From Membranihabitans marinus (GTDB lineage: Bacteria > Bacteroidota > Bacteroidia > Chitinophagales > Saprospiraceae), in NCBI RefSeq assembly GCF_019802045.1, contig NZ_JAHVHU010000008.1, forward strand, positions 1 to 64,000: a stretch of 64,000 nt of DNA. Direction: 5' to 3'. Positions 1-8,175 of this stretch are shown here, piece by piece; position 1 is the first letter of the stretch; each line of letters opens with the position of its first letter. Both the position numbers and the translations under genes were made by a program. The notes under the pieces were generated by a model. That model did not search any database and was not told the DNA's origin. It saw nothing but the letters and a program-made list of their open reading frames with translations.

Positions 1-68
1 GCAAGTTCATCCTTGTCTGCAATCTGATTGACCAATTCATCGAGTAATTTTTGAGTTTGATCTTTCAT
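1..68 (-). CDS. N-terminal fragment of a probable IS256-like transposase (runs off the left edge)
   Basis: A reading frame opens with ATG at 68 and continues leftwards out of the window, giving 22 complete codons (MKDQTQKLLDELVNQI...). This acidic helical start resembles the N-terminus of mutator/IS256 transposases, and a sequence resembling an IS256-type terminal repeat lies about 85 bases upstream. The catalytic DDE region lies outside the window, so the family call is inference from a very short stretch. It could instead be an unrelated small helical protein. Confidence 0.35.
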   Translation of the reverse strand, partial: MKDQTQKLLDELVNQIADKDEL

Positions 69-149
69 AGTATAAAGTTTTTAGACTCACAAAATCAGAT
101 CAATTCCGCTCAACACAAAATTTTTTGGAAAGTCTTCTTGAACTCCACA

Positions 150-174
150 AATACACAAACTACTTGACAGTCCC
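150..174 (-). repeat. Probable terminal inverted repeat of the IS256-like element
   Basis: Read on the minus strand, 173 to 152 begins GGACTGTCAAG and continues TAGTTTGTGTA. The pattern GACTGTCAA...TTTGTGTA is what I recall for IS256-family ends, and it sits just upstream of the transposase-like start at 68. The partner repeat would be beyond the left edge, so this is not proven. Confidence 0.4.
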
Positions 175-602
175 CCTACAGCGGTACTATGGGTTGCCAG
201 ATCCAAAATTTGTATTGAATAACCTAATTGAGACTGTCCTTGGCTGGGGAGAGGTATATCTTGCGTCCCTACAGGACTCAACAAAACTATCACATCTTCC
301 AGGGGCTCACGACCGCGGCTGTGATCACACGTCCTTATTGAGTTGGGGCTTTTTGATTTACCAAAATGTTTTGAAGTATTTGAAGATCATTAGTCATCGT
401 ATCAAGTGTTTAGAAAATTGTGAGCAATTTCTTTGATCCTTTATTAATAAAATACTTCCTCTTTCCCCGTTAAGCTTTCAGCTTGAGTCTTTGAGCTTTC
501 TTGCTTTCTCCTTTCCCACCTCGGCTCCGCTCTGTGTGATACTTTGAGCTTGCTTGACTACAATCAATGAACCATATGCTATGAACTATCTACTATTATC
601 AA
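175..602. other. Intergenic stretch between the IS end and pheT; holds one copy of a dispersed repeat
   Basis: No convincing gene is present; a 103-codon frame crossing it has no recognisable features and overlaps the IS end. It contains short imperfect palindromes (for example around 271-284, GTCCCTACAGGACT) and, at 474-512, one copy of the CTTGAGTCTTTGAGCTT repeat that is tandem at 33282-33430. Confidence 0.5.
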
Positions 603-610
603 TATCTTTG
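603..610 (+). promoter_or_regulatory. -7 promoter element for pheT (TATCTTTG)
   Basis: TATCTTTG matches the Bacteroidota -7 consensus TAnnTTTG and lies 31 bases upstream of the pheT start. No TTTG at the expected -33 spacing is visible, so this is a one-box call. Confidence 0.5.
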
Positions 611-641
611 CTCCTTCTTTTGAAAATACGGCAAACGCAGG

Positions 642-3065
642 ATGAAAATATCATACAATTGGTTAAAAGACTATTTGACTTTTGAAGAAACACCCCAACG
701 ATTGGGAGAAATTCTTACGGAGATCGGCTTGGAAGTAGAAGGGCTTGAGAAAGTCGAAAGTGTACCTGGGGGATTGGCAGGAATCGTTACCGGGGAAGTA
801 CGCAGCGTAGAGCCCCATCCCAATGCAGATCGTTTGCAGAAAACAACGGTCGATGTTGGTGAATCCGAATTGTTGCACATCGTTTGTGGGGCTCCCAATG
901 TAGCTCAGGGACAAAAAGTTGTCGTAGCCGTACCGGGGACCATGCTCTATCCCGAGGACGGCGAACCGTTTAAAATTCGGAAAAGTAAGATTCGGGGAGA
1001 AGTATCTGAAGGCATGATCTGTGCAGAAGATGAAATCGGTTTGGGAACAAGTCACGATGGAATTATGGTCCTGGATCCTGAAGTGAAGATTGGACAACCA
1101 GCCGCAGAGTTGTTTGAAGTGACGACGGATTATGTATATGAAATAGGTTTGACTCCGAATCGGTCTGATGCGACCAGCCACCTTGGAGTCGCCCGGGATT
1201 TGGCTGCAGCATTGACCTATCAACACGATAAACCTTACGAAGTGAAATTGCCGGATGTGCGTCAGTTTCATGCGGATAGTGTAGATCATGACATTAGCGT
1301 ACACGTAGAAGATAGTACTTTGTGTCCGCGATATTCCAGTCTGACCGTCAGTGGACTGAAACTGGGGCCATCGCCGAAGTGGATGTCGGATCGCTTAAAA
1401 GCAATCGGGGTACGCCCGATTAATAATGTGGTCGATATCACCAATTTTATTCTTCATGAAACGGGACAGCCGCTTCACGCCTTTGACCTGCGGGCACTAA
1501 AAGGAAGCCATGTTTATGTAGAGTGCCTTAAGGAGAATACGGCATTTGTTACTTTGGATGAAGTGGAGCGGAAACTGACCGCCAATGATTTGATGATCTG
1601 TAATTCGGACCATGAACCCATGTGTATCGCTGGCGTTTTTGGCGGTGCTCATTCAGGAGTGACGGCAGACACCAAAGATATTTTTCTGGAATCGGCACAT
1701 TTTAATGCCACATCAGTTCGGAAATCAAGTGTATGGCACAACCTTCGGACAGATGCAGCCCGGGTCTTTGAGAAAGGAAGCGATCCCTCTGTGACGACCT
1801 ATGCCTTAAAACGGGCGGCTTTGCTTTTTAAAGAATTTGCAAACGGGTCCATTACCTCCCAAGTTTCTGATGAATATAAAGAAAAGATAGAACGAAAAGC
1901 GGTCAAAGTCCGATTACCCCAGATCCGGAAGATTGTCGGCGTAGAAATTCCGGAAGAGAAAATTCTGACTATACTAGAGGCATTGCAAATGGAAGTAGTT
2001 AGCCGCAAAGAGGATGAGCTGGAAATTGCCGTACCGACGAGTAAGGTGGATGTGGTCCGGGAAGCTGATGTCATCGAAGAGGTGTTGCGGATTTATGGTT
2101 TTAACAATATTCCCATCGACGGGAAAATGGAAATTGCCTTGGACAGCGGGGAACGGGATATGCAACTCGTATATCAAGACAAGGTATCATCGATTTTATC
2201 GGGCATGGGATTTGATGAAACGATGGCATTGTCGTTTACCTTACCCCGTTTTTTGACCGATGAGTCTGACGATGCGCTCGTTCGGATAAACAATACCTCC
2301 AATAAGGATCTGGAAATTATGCGTCCGGACATGGTCGGTTCAGCACTTTCGATCGTGGAGTACAATCAAAAACGCCAAAACGAGTCACTTCGGTTTTATG
2401 AGTTTGGCCGTTCGTATAAGTACATCAACGATGGATTTACCGAGAAAAGTCATCTTGCGATAACCATTTCCGGGAACGAGGAGGCGGGCAATTGGGTGAT
2501 GCCGGAACCGCCTGCAGGATTTTATTATTTAAAATCTGTAGTCATGCAGATTTTGGAAGGACTAAATATTAAGGGACTTCAGGAAAGTATGCTGACAGAT
2601 AAAAAATACCGGTATGGCGTCCGCATTCATCGTGGGAAAACAGAAGTTGCACGGTTCGGCCTGATAGATCTTAGTCAGTTTCCTTCAACTGATATTCGCA
2701 ATGATGTTTACTTTGCAGATATCGACTGGTCTGCTGCTGTTCAGATGGTCTCGACAGTGCGGACCATTGCACCGATCAGTAAATATCCCACTGTGGAGCG
2801 GGATTTGGCGCTTATCGTCACTTCAGACGTTACGTTTCAGGAAATCAGAAAGGAGATCGGTAAAGTAGGCGGGCGGCTTATTCGGGAGGTGGACCTATTT
2901 GATGTGTACGAAGACGAAGAACAGCTGGGTGAAGGGAAACGATCATATGGTGTTAAAATGGTGTTTTCTGACCCGGAGAAGACCTTGAAGGACAAAGAAG
3001 TTGATAAGAAAGTGTCAAAAATTTTGGATAACTTGCAAAAAAAGTGGGGGATATATCTCCGATAA
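642..3065 (+). CDS. pheT: Phenylalanyl-tRNA synthetase beta subunit
   Basis: This is the large subunit of the heterotetrameric enzyme that charges tRNA-Phe in the cytoplasm. The 807 residues have the usual bacterial length and architecture: a B1 region, an EMAP-like tRNA-binding domain (PHPNADRL at 58-65), the B3/B4 editing region, a B5 domain (about 400-475), the catalytic-like core and a C-terminal FDX-ACB anticodon-binding domain (about 715-807, starting near SKYPTVERDLALIV). The start at 642 lies just downstream of a TATCTTTG promoter box. The small coiled-coil gene and zapA follow closely, suggesting one transcript. pheS is not in the window, as is common when the two subunit genes are split in this phylum. 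No defect is visible. Confidence 0.97.
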   Translation: MKISYNWLKDYLTFEETPQRLGEILTEIGLEVEGLEKVESVPGGLAGIVTGEVRSVEPHPNADRLQKTTVDVGESELLHIVCGAPNVAQGQKVVVAVPGTMLYPEDGEPFKIRKSKIRGEVSEGMICAEDEIGLGTSHDGIMVLDPEVKIGQPAAELFEVTTDYVYEIGLTPNRSDATSHLGVARDLAAALTYQHDKPYEVKLPDVRQFHADSVDHDISVHVEDSTLCPRYSSLTVSGLKLGPSPKWMSDRLKAIGVRPINNVVDITNFILHETGQPLHAFDLRALKGSHVYVECLKENTAFVTLDEVERKLTANDLMICNSDHEPMCIAGVFGGAHSGVTADTKDIFLESAHFNATSVRKSSVWHNLRTDAARVFEKGSDPSVTTYALKRAALLFKEFANGSITSQVSDEYKEKIERKAVKVRLPQIRKIVGVEIPEEKILTILEALQMEVVSRKEDELEIAVPTSKVDVVREADVIEEVLRIYGFNNIPIDGKMEIALDSGERDMQLVYQDKVSSILSGMGFDETMALSFTLPRFLTDESDDALVRINNTSNKDLEIMRPDMVGSALSIVEYNQKRQNESLRFYEFGRSYKYINDGFTEKSHLAITISGNEEAGNWVMPEPPAGFYYLKSVVMQILEGLNIKGLQESMLTDKKYRYGVRIHRGKTEVARFGLIDLSQFPSTDIRNDVYFADIDWSAAVQMVSTVRTIAPISKYPTVERDLALIVTSDVTFQEIRKEIGKVGGRLIREVDLFDVYEDEEQLGEGKRSYGVKMVFSDPEKTLKDKEVDKKVSKILDNLQKKWGIYLR

Positions 3066-3077
3066 ATATAATATTAT

Positions 3078-3377
3078 ATGGACTCTATCAAAGAACGATT
3101 GAATCAAATAGACCATAAATTGCGACAGGTAGGAGGGAAGATGTCCATGCTCAAAAGGCAGAATATGCAGCTCTTGTCTGAAAATGTTCGATTAAAAAAA
3201 CAAATTGAGAAAAATAAAAGTAATAACTTTGTAGGCGAGAGGGAGGAAATAAAAGAAATAGACAATGATCATGCATCCGTGGCAATTCGTGAGGACCAGG
3301 TTGAAAAATGGAATGTGGAGATTGACGAATATGTGTCCAAAATTAATGCATGCATTGAAGACTTGCAAAAACTTTAA
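3078..3377 (+). CDS. Small coiled-coil protein between pheT and zapA
   Basis: A 99-residue hydrophilic protein with no signal peptide or membrane segment. Residues 1-48 form a clear amphipathic coiled coil (KERLNQIDHKLRQV...LLSENVRLKKQI), then a short acidic linker and a second helix near the C-terminus. It starts 13 bases after pheT and its stop is 5 bases before zapA, so it is almost certainly co-transcribed with both. The position beside zapA and the coiled coil suggest a ZapB-like or ZapA-partner role in division; this is inference from context and fold only. Confidence 0.75.
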   Translation: MDSIKERLNQIDHKLRQVGGKMSMLKRQNMQLLSENVRLKKQIEKNKSNNFVGEREEIKEIDNDHASVAIREDQVEKWNVEIDEYVSKINACIEDLQKL

Positions 3378-3381
3378 ATAA

Positions 3382-3675
3382 ATGTCAGACCGCGACACTA
3401 AAAGTTTAAAAGTAGTTATTGGGGGGGTGAATATTCCCGTGAAGGTCCATGAGTCTGAGGCAGATCAGATTCATGACATTTCCGCAAAAATCAATACTAC
3501 GCTGAAGGATATCCAGATTCGGTATCCGGATAAGAAACTGGAAGAAGCACTGGCGATGACTGTTTTGTCACTGATGGTTCAAAAAGAGACTGAGACTCAA
3601 GTATTTCCTGGCGAAGATGAGCTGATGGACAGCTTTGACCAGGTTGATGACCTACTCGATAAACTATTGCAATAA
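3382..3675 (+). CDS. zapA: Cell division protein ZapA
   Basis: ZapA binds and bundles FtsZ filaments at midcell. The 97 residues fit the family: an N-terminal alpha/beta head (KSLKVVIGGVNIPVKV) followed by a long dimerising helix (EEALAMTVLSLMVQKETE). It begins 4 bases after the preceding coiled-coil gene. In several phyla a 6S RNA gene lies immediately downstream of zapA, and a structured non-coding stretch does so here. The acidic C-terminal tail (DELMDSFDQVDDLLDKLLQ) is typical for Bacteroidota members. Confidence 0.9.
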   Translation: MSDRDTKSLKVVIGGVNIPVKVHESEADQIHDISAKINTTLKDIQIRYPDKKLEEALAMTVLSLMVQKETETQVFPGEDELMDSFDQVDDLLDKLLQ

Positions 3676-3836
3676 GGTTTGCTCAGGTTGTGATCTTCTT
3701 ATCTTTTACTTTCCATGCTGCGATGGGGTCGGCTTTTAAGCCAGCGTTGCGGTAGAATTCCTTCGACGTTATATTTTAATAATTGGTTGTCGTTTCCGAT
3801 AAAACAACTTGGAGCGCGACGGCTAACAAAACTAAA
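3676..3836 (+). ncRNA. ssrS: Probable 6S RNA between zapA and rny
   Basis: This 160-base gap separates zapA from the true rny start. The ends pair: GCTCAGGTTG at 3681-3690 with CAACTTGGAGC at 3805-3815, ten pairs with one bulged base and one G-U. The middle forms a long hairpin at 3718-3752, in which CTGCGATG pairs with GCGTTGCGG around a GGCTTTTAAGCC tip. A closing stem, unpaired flanks and a long terminal hairpin is the 6S layout, and zapA is a known neighbour of 6S genes. 6S RNA binds the sigma-70-type holoenzyme in stationary phase. The call rests on structure and position; no covariance search was run. Confidence 0.5.
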
Positions 3837-3840
3837 AACC

Positions 3841-5502
3841 ATGGAATTAATACTGAGTATTGTCGGAGGGTTGATTCTGGGAGCGGTGATCGGATACTTT
3901 GTGATTCGTACCTATTTCCAGCGATCAAGTAAATCTCAAATCGACGAATTAAATAAAAAAGCTGATTTGGTCCTTCAGGAAGCCCGGCTTTCTGCCCAAC
4001 GAATCATTGATGAATCAGAGACGAAGGCCGAAAAAGCGATGGCCAAAGCTGAAAGTCGGAATGAAGCCATTAAGCAGAAAAAGATCCAGGAAGCTAAAGA
4101 AAAGTTTTCCAAATTAAAATCTGATTATGATCAATACCGCGGGAAAAAGAAAATAGAACTTAAAGAAAGAGAGGCAGAAGTCATAAGTAAAGAAAAAGAC
4201 ATCCGCCGATTGGAAAAAGAGATTAAATCCAAAGCAGACGGACTTGAATCTCTGGAGCAGGAAAATCAGAATATCCGGGAAAACTTGGATCGCCAGGTAC
4301 AAATCATCGCCAAGAAACGGGAAGAACTGGACCGCTCCAATGAAATATTTATCGATAAAATGGAATCGATAGCTAAGTTGACAGAAGCCGAAGCCAAAGA
4401 ACAACTTCTCGAGGCAGTCAAAGCAAAAGCAGAAAATGAGGCCATGGCCCTGGTCAAAGAACGCATGGAAGAAGCCAAATCGACGGCCAGCAAAGAAGCT
4501 AAAAAATTAGTGATTCAAAGTATCCAGCGGATGAGTGCCGAATTCACGATTGAGAATACCGTGACGGTGTTCAATCTGGAGTCTGATGATATCAAAGGCC
4601 AGATTATTGGACGGGAAGGAAGGAATATCCGGGCTTTGGAAGCAGCTACTGGTGCAGAGATCGTGGTTGATGATACCCCGGAAGCCATTGTGATTTCAAG
4701 CTTTGATCCTATACGTCGCGAGATTTGCCGGTTGTCCTTAAAACGATTGGTGGCTGACGGACGGATCCACCCGGCCAGAATCGAAGAAGTGGTGACGAAA
4801 ACCAAAAAAGAACTCGAAGAGCAAATTAAAGAAATCGGAGAACGCACCGTTATTGATCTCGACATTCACGGTCTGGATCCGGCCCTCGTTCGCATGATCG
4901 GGCGGATGCGGTTCCGTTCGTCATATGGTCAAAATCTGCTCAAACACTCGATAGAAACAGCTAATTTATGTGCGATCATGGCCGCAGAGATCGGTTTGCC
5001 CCGTAAAATGATCAAATTGGCTAAGCGGGCCGGGCTGTTGCATGATATTGGGAAAGTGGCTGAAGAACAGAATGAATTGTCCCATGCCGTAGCGGGAATG
5101 AATATGGCTGAACGATTCAAAGAAAATGCGTATGTTTGCAATGCGATTGGCGCACACCATGATGAAATTGAGATGAACAACATCCTGTCGCCTTTAGTGC
5201 AGGCGTGTGATGCGATTTCAGGAGCGCGTCCCGGTGCTCGAAGAGAAATCCTGGATAGCTACCTGGAGCGGATCAAGGATCTGGAAGATCTTGCTTTGGG
5301 GTATGATGGGGTGCACAAAGCCTATGCACTGCAAGCCGGACGCGAGTTACGTGTCATTGTGGAAAGTGAAAAAGTGAGCGATGAGTTCGCCGATGATTTG
5401 TCGTTTATGATATCGCAGCGCATTCAGGAAGAAATGCAGTATCCGGGACAAATCAAGGTCACGGTGATCCGGGAGAAACGAGCCGTCTCCGTAGCGAAAT
5501 AA
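3841..5502 (+). CDS. rny: Ribonuclease Y
   Basis: RNase Y is a membrane-anchored endoribonuclease that starts mRNA decay. The start at 3841 ([20 protein letters not shown]) places the N-terminal membrane helix at the very start and gives 553 residues, near the family norm; an open frame continues upstream to 3715 but runs through the probable 6S RNA and is not protein-like. A long Lys/Glu coiled coil occupies about 30-225, then the KH domain ([15 protein letters not shown]), then the HD domain ([10 protein letters not shown] and AGLLHDIGK) holding the metal-binding His-Asp pair, and the family C-terminal domain. A strong terminator follows at 5603-5640. Confidence 0.96.
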   Translation: MELILSIVGGLILGAVIGYFVIRTYFQRSSKSQIDELNKKADLVLQEARLSAQRIIDESETKAEKAMAKAESRNEAIKQKKIQEAKEKFSKLKSDYDQYRGKKKIELKEREAEVISKEKDIRRLEKEIKSKADGLESLEQENQNIRENLDRQVQIIAKKREELDRSNEIFIDKMESIAKLTEAEAKEQLLEAVKAKAENEAMALVKERMEEAKSTASKEAKKLVIQSIQRMSAEFTIENTVTVFNLESDDIKGQIIGREGRNIRALEAATGAEIVVDDTPEAIVISSFDPIRREICRLSLKRLVADGRIHPARIEEVVTKTKKELEEQIKEIGERTVIDLDIHGLDPALVRMIGRMRFRSSYGQNLLKHSIETANLCAIMAAEIGLPRKMIKLAKRAGLLHDIGKVAEEQNELSHAVAGMNMAERFKENAYVCNAIGAHHDEIEMNNILSPLVQACDAISGARPGARREILDSYLERIKDLEDLALGYDGVHKAYALQAGRELRVIVESEKVSDEFADDLSFMISQRIQEEMQYPGQIKVTVIREKRAVSVAK

Positions 5503-5602
5503 CTCACTTTGGTGAAAGGAATCTGCTGCAAAGCTTAGCGGCTAGCGTGATGCCTCCCACCTGATAAGAAGGCAAAGAAATTTTTATATGGCTCATAAAG
5601 GT

Positions 5603-5640
5603 ATCCCTGTCGCCCATAAGGGTGGCAGGGATTTTTTTAT
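5603..5640 (+). terminator. Rho-independent terminator after rny
   Basis: ATCCCTG-t-CgCCC pairs with GGGtGg-CAGGGAT around an ATAA loop (5603-5631), followed directly by seven T residues. It should end the pheT-zapA-rny transcript. Confidence 0.85.
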
Positions 5641-5727
5641 TCTTCCCGGGAAGTTGCCACCGAGAGGTCAGAGCTCCAGCTCGGACTATTAATTGAAACC
5701 GTTTCTTCTGTGGTCTCAATAGTCCAG

Positions 5728-5743
5728 GGTTCATGTAATCCAG
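5728..5743 (+). repeat. Imperfect direct repeat, left copy (possible attachment site)
   Basis: GGTTCATGTAATCCAG matches GGTTCACGTAATCTAG at 8655-8670 in 14 of 16 positions, in the same orientation. The recombinase gene ends 58 bases inside this copy. A match this good is only modestly unlikely by chance in the area searched. Confidence 0.3.
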
Positions 5744-5800
5744 GAGCTTTGGATTATTGTTTGGGTAATTTCAAAAGTGAGAGCGTTTATGAACAACTTC

Positions 5801-6631
5801 CTAATCCAGTGGACTCTTCATTCTTTCACCCTCCTGGTTAGCCACCAAAATATATTTATGAATAGACTGCTCCGATCCGAGCCCCAGTAGTTTCCGGACT
5901 ACTTCCGGCCGGGTTCCTGCCTGAAGGTGATGTATAGCAAAACTATTTCTCAACATGGTAGGTGAAACATCTTGTTCTATGTCCGCTAACCGGGCTGTAC
6001 TTCCCACTATTTGCTGAACAGTTCTCGGGCACAAAACATCATTCTTATAGCCTTCGAAAACAGGTCGTTCATTCGAATAAGATCTTCGGTAACTTTTTAG
6101 ATACGGAATCAGGTATGGCGAGAGGGGTAGTGATCTTTCCTTTTTTGTTTTCGGATTTCTCATGTGTATTTGCTGATCTGTAAAATCAACAGCTGAGTTT
6201 TTCAGATTTATGACTTCTTCTACCCTCAGTCCTGCTGAGTATAGAAGCCCTATTATACACTGATGCTTCAAATTTGGAGAGGAATCAATCATTCGTTTTA
6301 TTTCCCGATTATCTATATGAAGGGGTAGATTTCTTTTCAAATTGCTTTTAGATATCTTTCTCAGCTCCATTTCCTTGTTAAATACCAAGTGAAATAACTT
6401 CTTTATGGCAGTCAACATATGACTTTCATATGACTCACTGATCTGTTTCTCTGATCTATATCTGTTAATAAATTGCGTCACTTCCCTTTCTGATATTTCT
6501 TCCAGTTCTCGTGATTCAAATTCTCTAAGGAACGGTTTTACACAATGGAGATAGGTATTCACCGTATTGGCTGCATAGCGACAGGATCTAAGCTTCTTTT
6601 TATATTCCTGTAAAAATTCCCGATTCCTCAT
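5801..6631 (-). CDS. Tyrosine recombinase/phage-type integrase with altered catalytic histidines
   Basis: A 276-residue protein with a SAM-like N-terminal core-binding domain (about 1-90) and a C-terminal catalytic domain (about 105-276). Arg136 (SAGLRVEEV), a candidate beta-hairpin Lys (161-164), Arg228 and the nucleophile Tyr260 (HKYILV) are present. The motif usually written HxLRH reads T225-M-L-R228-N, and the LLGH motif reads L-L-G-L251, so both catalytic-region histidines are replaced. XerC/D-like and integron-like integrases share this size. It lies between rny and an AT-rich cargo, as expected for a mobile-element integrase. Whether it is still active is open: other residues may compensate, or the gene may be decaying with its frame intact. 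Confidence 0.85.
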   Translation of the reverse strand: MRNREFLQEYKKKLRSCRYAANTVNTYLHCVKPFLREFESRELEEISEREVTQFINRYRSEKQISESYESHMLTAIKKLFHLVFNKEMELRKISKSNLKRNLPLHIDNREIKRMIDSSPNLKHQCIIGLLYSAGLRVEEVINLKNSAVDFTDQQIHMRNPKTKKERSLPLSPYLIPYLKSYRRSYSNERPVFEGYKNDVLCPRTVQQIVGSTARLADIEQDVSPTMLRNSFAIHHLQAGTRPEVVRKLLGLGSEQSIHKYILVANQEGERMKSPLD

Positions 6632-7100
6632 AAGATGGCAACGTTAAGTTCACGAACATGATCATGCTATCTTTTGGGATTTCGCTTACAAATATTTTTG
6701 ATAAATCTTAATATAGACTAAAAAATTCGTAAATCCTAATACACAAGAACATTTCTCCTTTCTGCATAAATTCAGTAAGCGAAATTGGCTTTTAGGAATT
6801 AAATAGTTGACTTATATTTAATACTGATTGATCAATCTTATTGTATGATGTCCTTCTTGCAGCGAACAGTTCCATGGGAGCTATGGCACGCAACGCATGC
6901 TTTAGCTTTTGTAGGGCTGGCCCATAAAGTACTTGGACGCTCCCTGCAGCTATGGTACGCAAGGTACGTCTTCGCTCTTGCAGAGCTTCGGCGCACAAAG
7001 TCCGCCGGCGCTACAACATAGCTATGACGTGCAAAGTCGGGAATTACTGAAAAGCGACAATAAAGAAAAGAGTAAGTGTAGATTATAAATTTATTTTATC
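6632..7100. other. Intergenic stretch with degenerate repeats between recombinase and lipoprotein gene
   Basis: No gene is visible. From about 6868 to 7045 a unit of roughly 80 bases recurs in degraded form: GAGCTATGGCACGCAACGCA, then GCAGCTATGGTACGCAAGGT, then AGCTATGACGTGCAAAGTC. The stretch is much more GC-rich than the AT-rich sequence on either side (6660-6800 and 7050-8160). Confidence 0.5.
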
Positions 7101-7952
7101 ATGAATTCAATTAAAATAATTATTTTTTGTTCTGTTCTGCTTTTATTAAGTTGCAGTAAAGATGGTGATAATTCTATACCTGTAAAAATCTTCCTAGATC
7201 CAACTGAGATTGGTACCTATCATAACTACATTGCAAAGTATATTGTTGATAATTCAAATTTTGACGATGTTTATCATTGTGGTTCAGATATAAAAGATGT
7301 ATTACTCACTGGTAAATCAGAAATTTCAGCCCATTTTGGCTTTGATGAAGTTGAATATGTTAATATTCTTAATGAAATTGATTTTTCGAATTTTAAGGAT
7401 ATTTATCAAACGGAAGAGATAGATTTGAAATCCATTGCGTTAGAGTCTCAATTATCTAATGAATTAATCGTAGAAATAAATGAATTTGAAAGTTATCTGT
7501 ATAGTATTGATTATCATGCTATTTATAATAATAACCCAAGCGCTCTAGTTAATATTATCCAAGATAAGATTGAAAAATTTAGTTCAAAGAGAAAAATTAA
7601 TAGTGACATTGGAAATCAATATAAAGACTTTATTCGTGTGGTTAAATCTTCCGTTGAATTATGGTTTCCTAGAAACTTAGGTGGACTCGGCTATAATGAA
7701 ATACTATCTGCTAAAATTAGTAATACTAAAATAAAATTGAGGAAAAATTGGTTTACTAGATGGGTGTCGTCGAAAAAATTTGGTAAATTTATAATTAGTG
7801 ATGCTGTTGGAGCTGTTGCTGGAGTAGCTACTTCATTAGTCTCATCCGGTGGGGCAACTGCGATACCAAATCCATTATTGGGCGGAATACCTACAGCAGG
7901 TGTAGTAGGAGTTATTAGTGGTGCATCGACATCAGTGATTTCACAACTTTAA
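7101..7952 (+). CDS. AT-rich lipoprotein with a glycine/alanine-rich hydrophobic C-terminus, function unknown
   Basis: I do not recognise this 283-residue protein. Residues 1-18 form a lipoprotein signal ending LLLLSC (Cys18), followed by SKDGD, so it should be lipidated and face the periplasm or cell surface. The middle is hydrophilic and rich in Asn, Ile, Ser and Asp. From about 229 the character changes to a Gly/Ala/Val/Ser-rich hydrophobic tail (DAVGAVAGVATSLVSSGG...VVGVISGAS), of the kind seen in membrane-inserting or glycine-zipper segments. The gene is clearly more AT-rich than the core genes here, pointing to acquisition. A small membrane-protein gene follows 10 bases later. A toxin/immunity-like pair is possible but is only inference. 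Confidence 0.7.
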   Translation: MNSIKIIIFCSVLLLLSCSKDGDNSIPVKIFLDPTEIGTYHNYIAKYIVDNSNFDDVYHCGSDIKDVLLTGKSEISAHFGFDEVEYVNILNEIDFSNFKDIYQTEEIDLKSIALESQLSNELIVEINEFESYLYSIDYHAIYNNNPSALVNIIQDKIEKFSSKRKINSDIGNQYKDFIRVVKSSVELWFPRNLGGLGYNEILSAKISNTKIKLRKNWFTRWVSSKKFGKFIISDAVGAVAGVATSLVSSGGATAIPNPLLGGIPTAGVVGVISGASTSVISQL

Positions 7953-7962
7953 ATATATTATT

Positions 7963-8175
7963 GTGGAGAGTAAAAAATTGATAATGGTATCAAAGTTTAT
8001 CCTTTACTTTGGGATACCTTTTTTCATCGGTGGTTTTTTTAACTTATTGGGTAGAGTGGATAGTTTTCCGGATTATTTTTTCGTCAAACTCGGTGTGATT
8101 TCGGTCGCCGCATCAATCTTGACGTATTGGATTGAGCAAAAATTGGTGAACTCAGTCAAAGAGGAAAATGTTTAG
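7963..8175 (+). CDS. Small membrane protein with two predicted transmembrane helices, function unknown
   Basis: A 70-residue protein with hydrophobic helices at about 10-30 (FILYFGIPFFIGGFFNLLG) and 38-57 (FFVKLGVISVAASILTYWI) and a charged C-terminal tail. The start used is GTG at 7963; an ATG at 7984 (MVSKFILYF...) is an equally good start and removes seven residues. It follows the AT-rich lipoprotein gene by 10 bases and was probably acquired with it. Size, topology and pairing suggest a partner or protection role for the lipoprotein, but no family is recognised. Confidence 0.6.
   Translation: MESKKLIMVSKFILYFGIPFFIGGFFNLLGRVDSFPDYFFVKLGVISVAASILTYWIEQKLVNSVKEENV

Noticed and set aside
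125-436. 103-codon plus-strand frame upstream of pheT
   Set aside because: It crosses the probable IS end and has no domain or promoter.
663-1304. 213-codon minus-strand frame
   Set aside because: Shadow of pheT; no features of its own.
3715-3840. N-terminal extension of rny
   Set aside because: The residues are unlike RNase Y, which starts with its membrane helix at 3841; the region folds as a probable 6S RNA.
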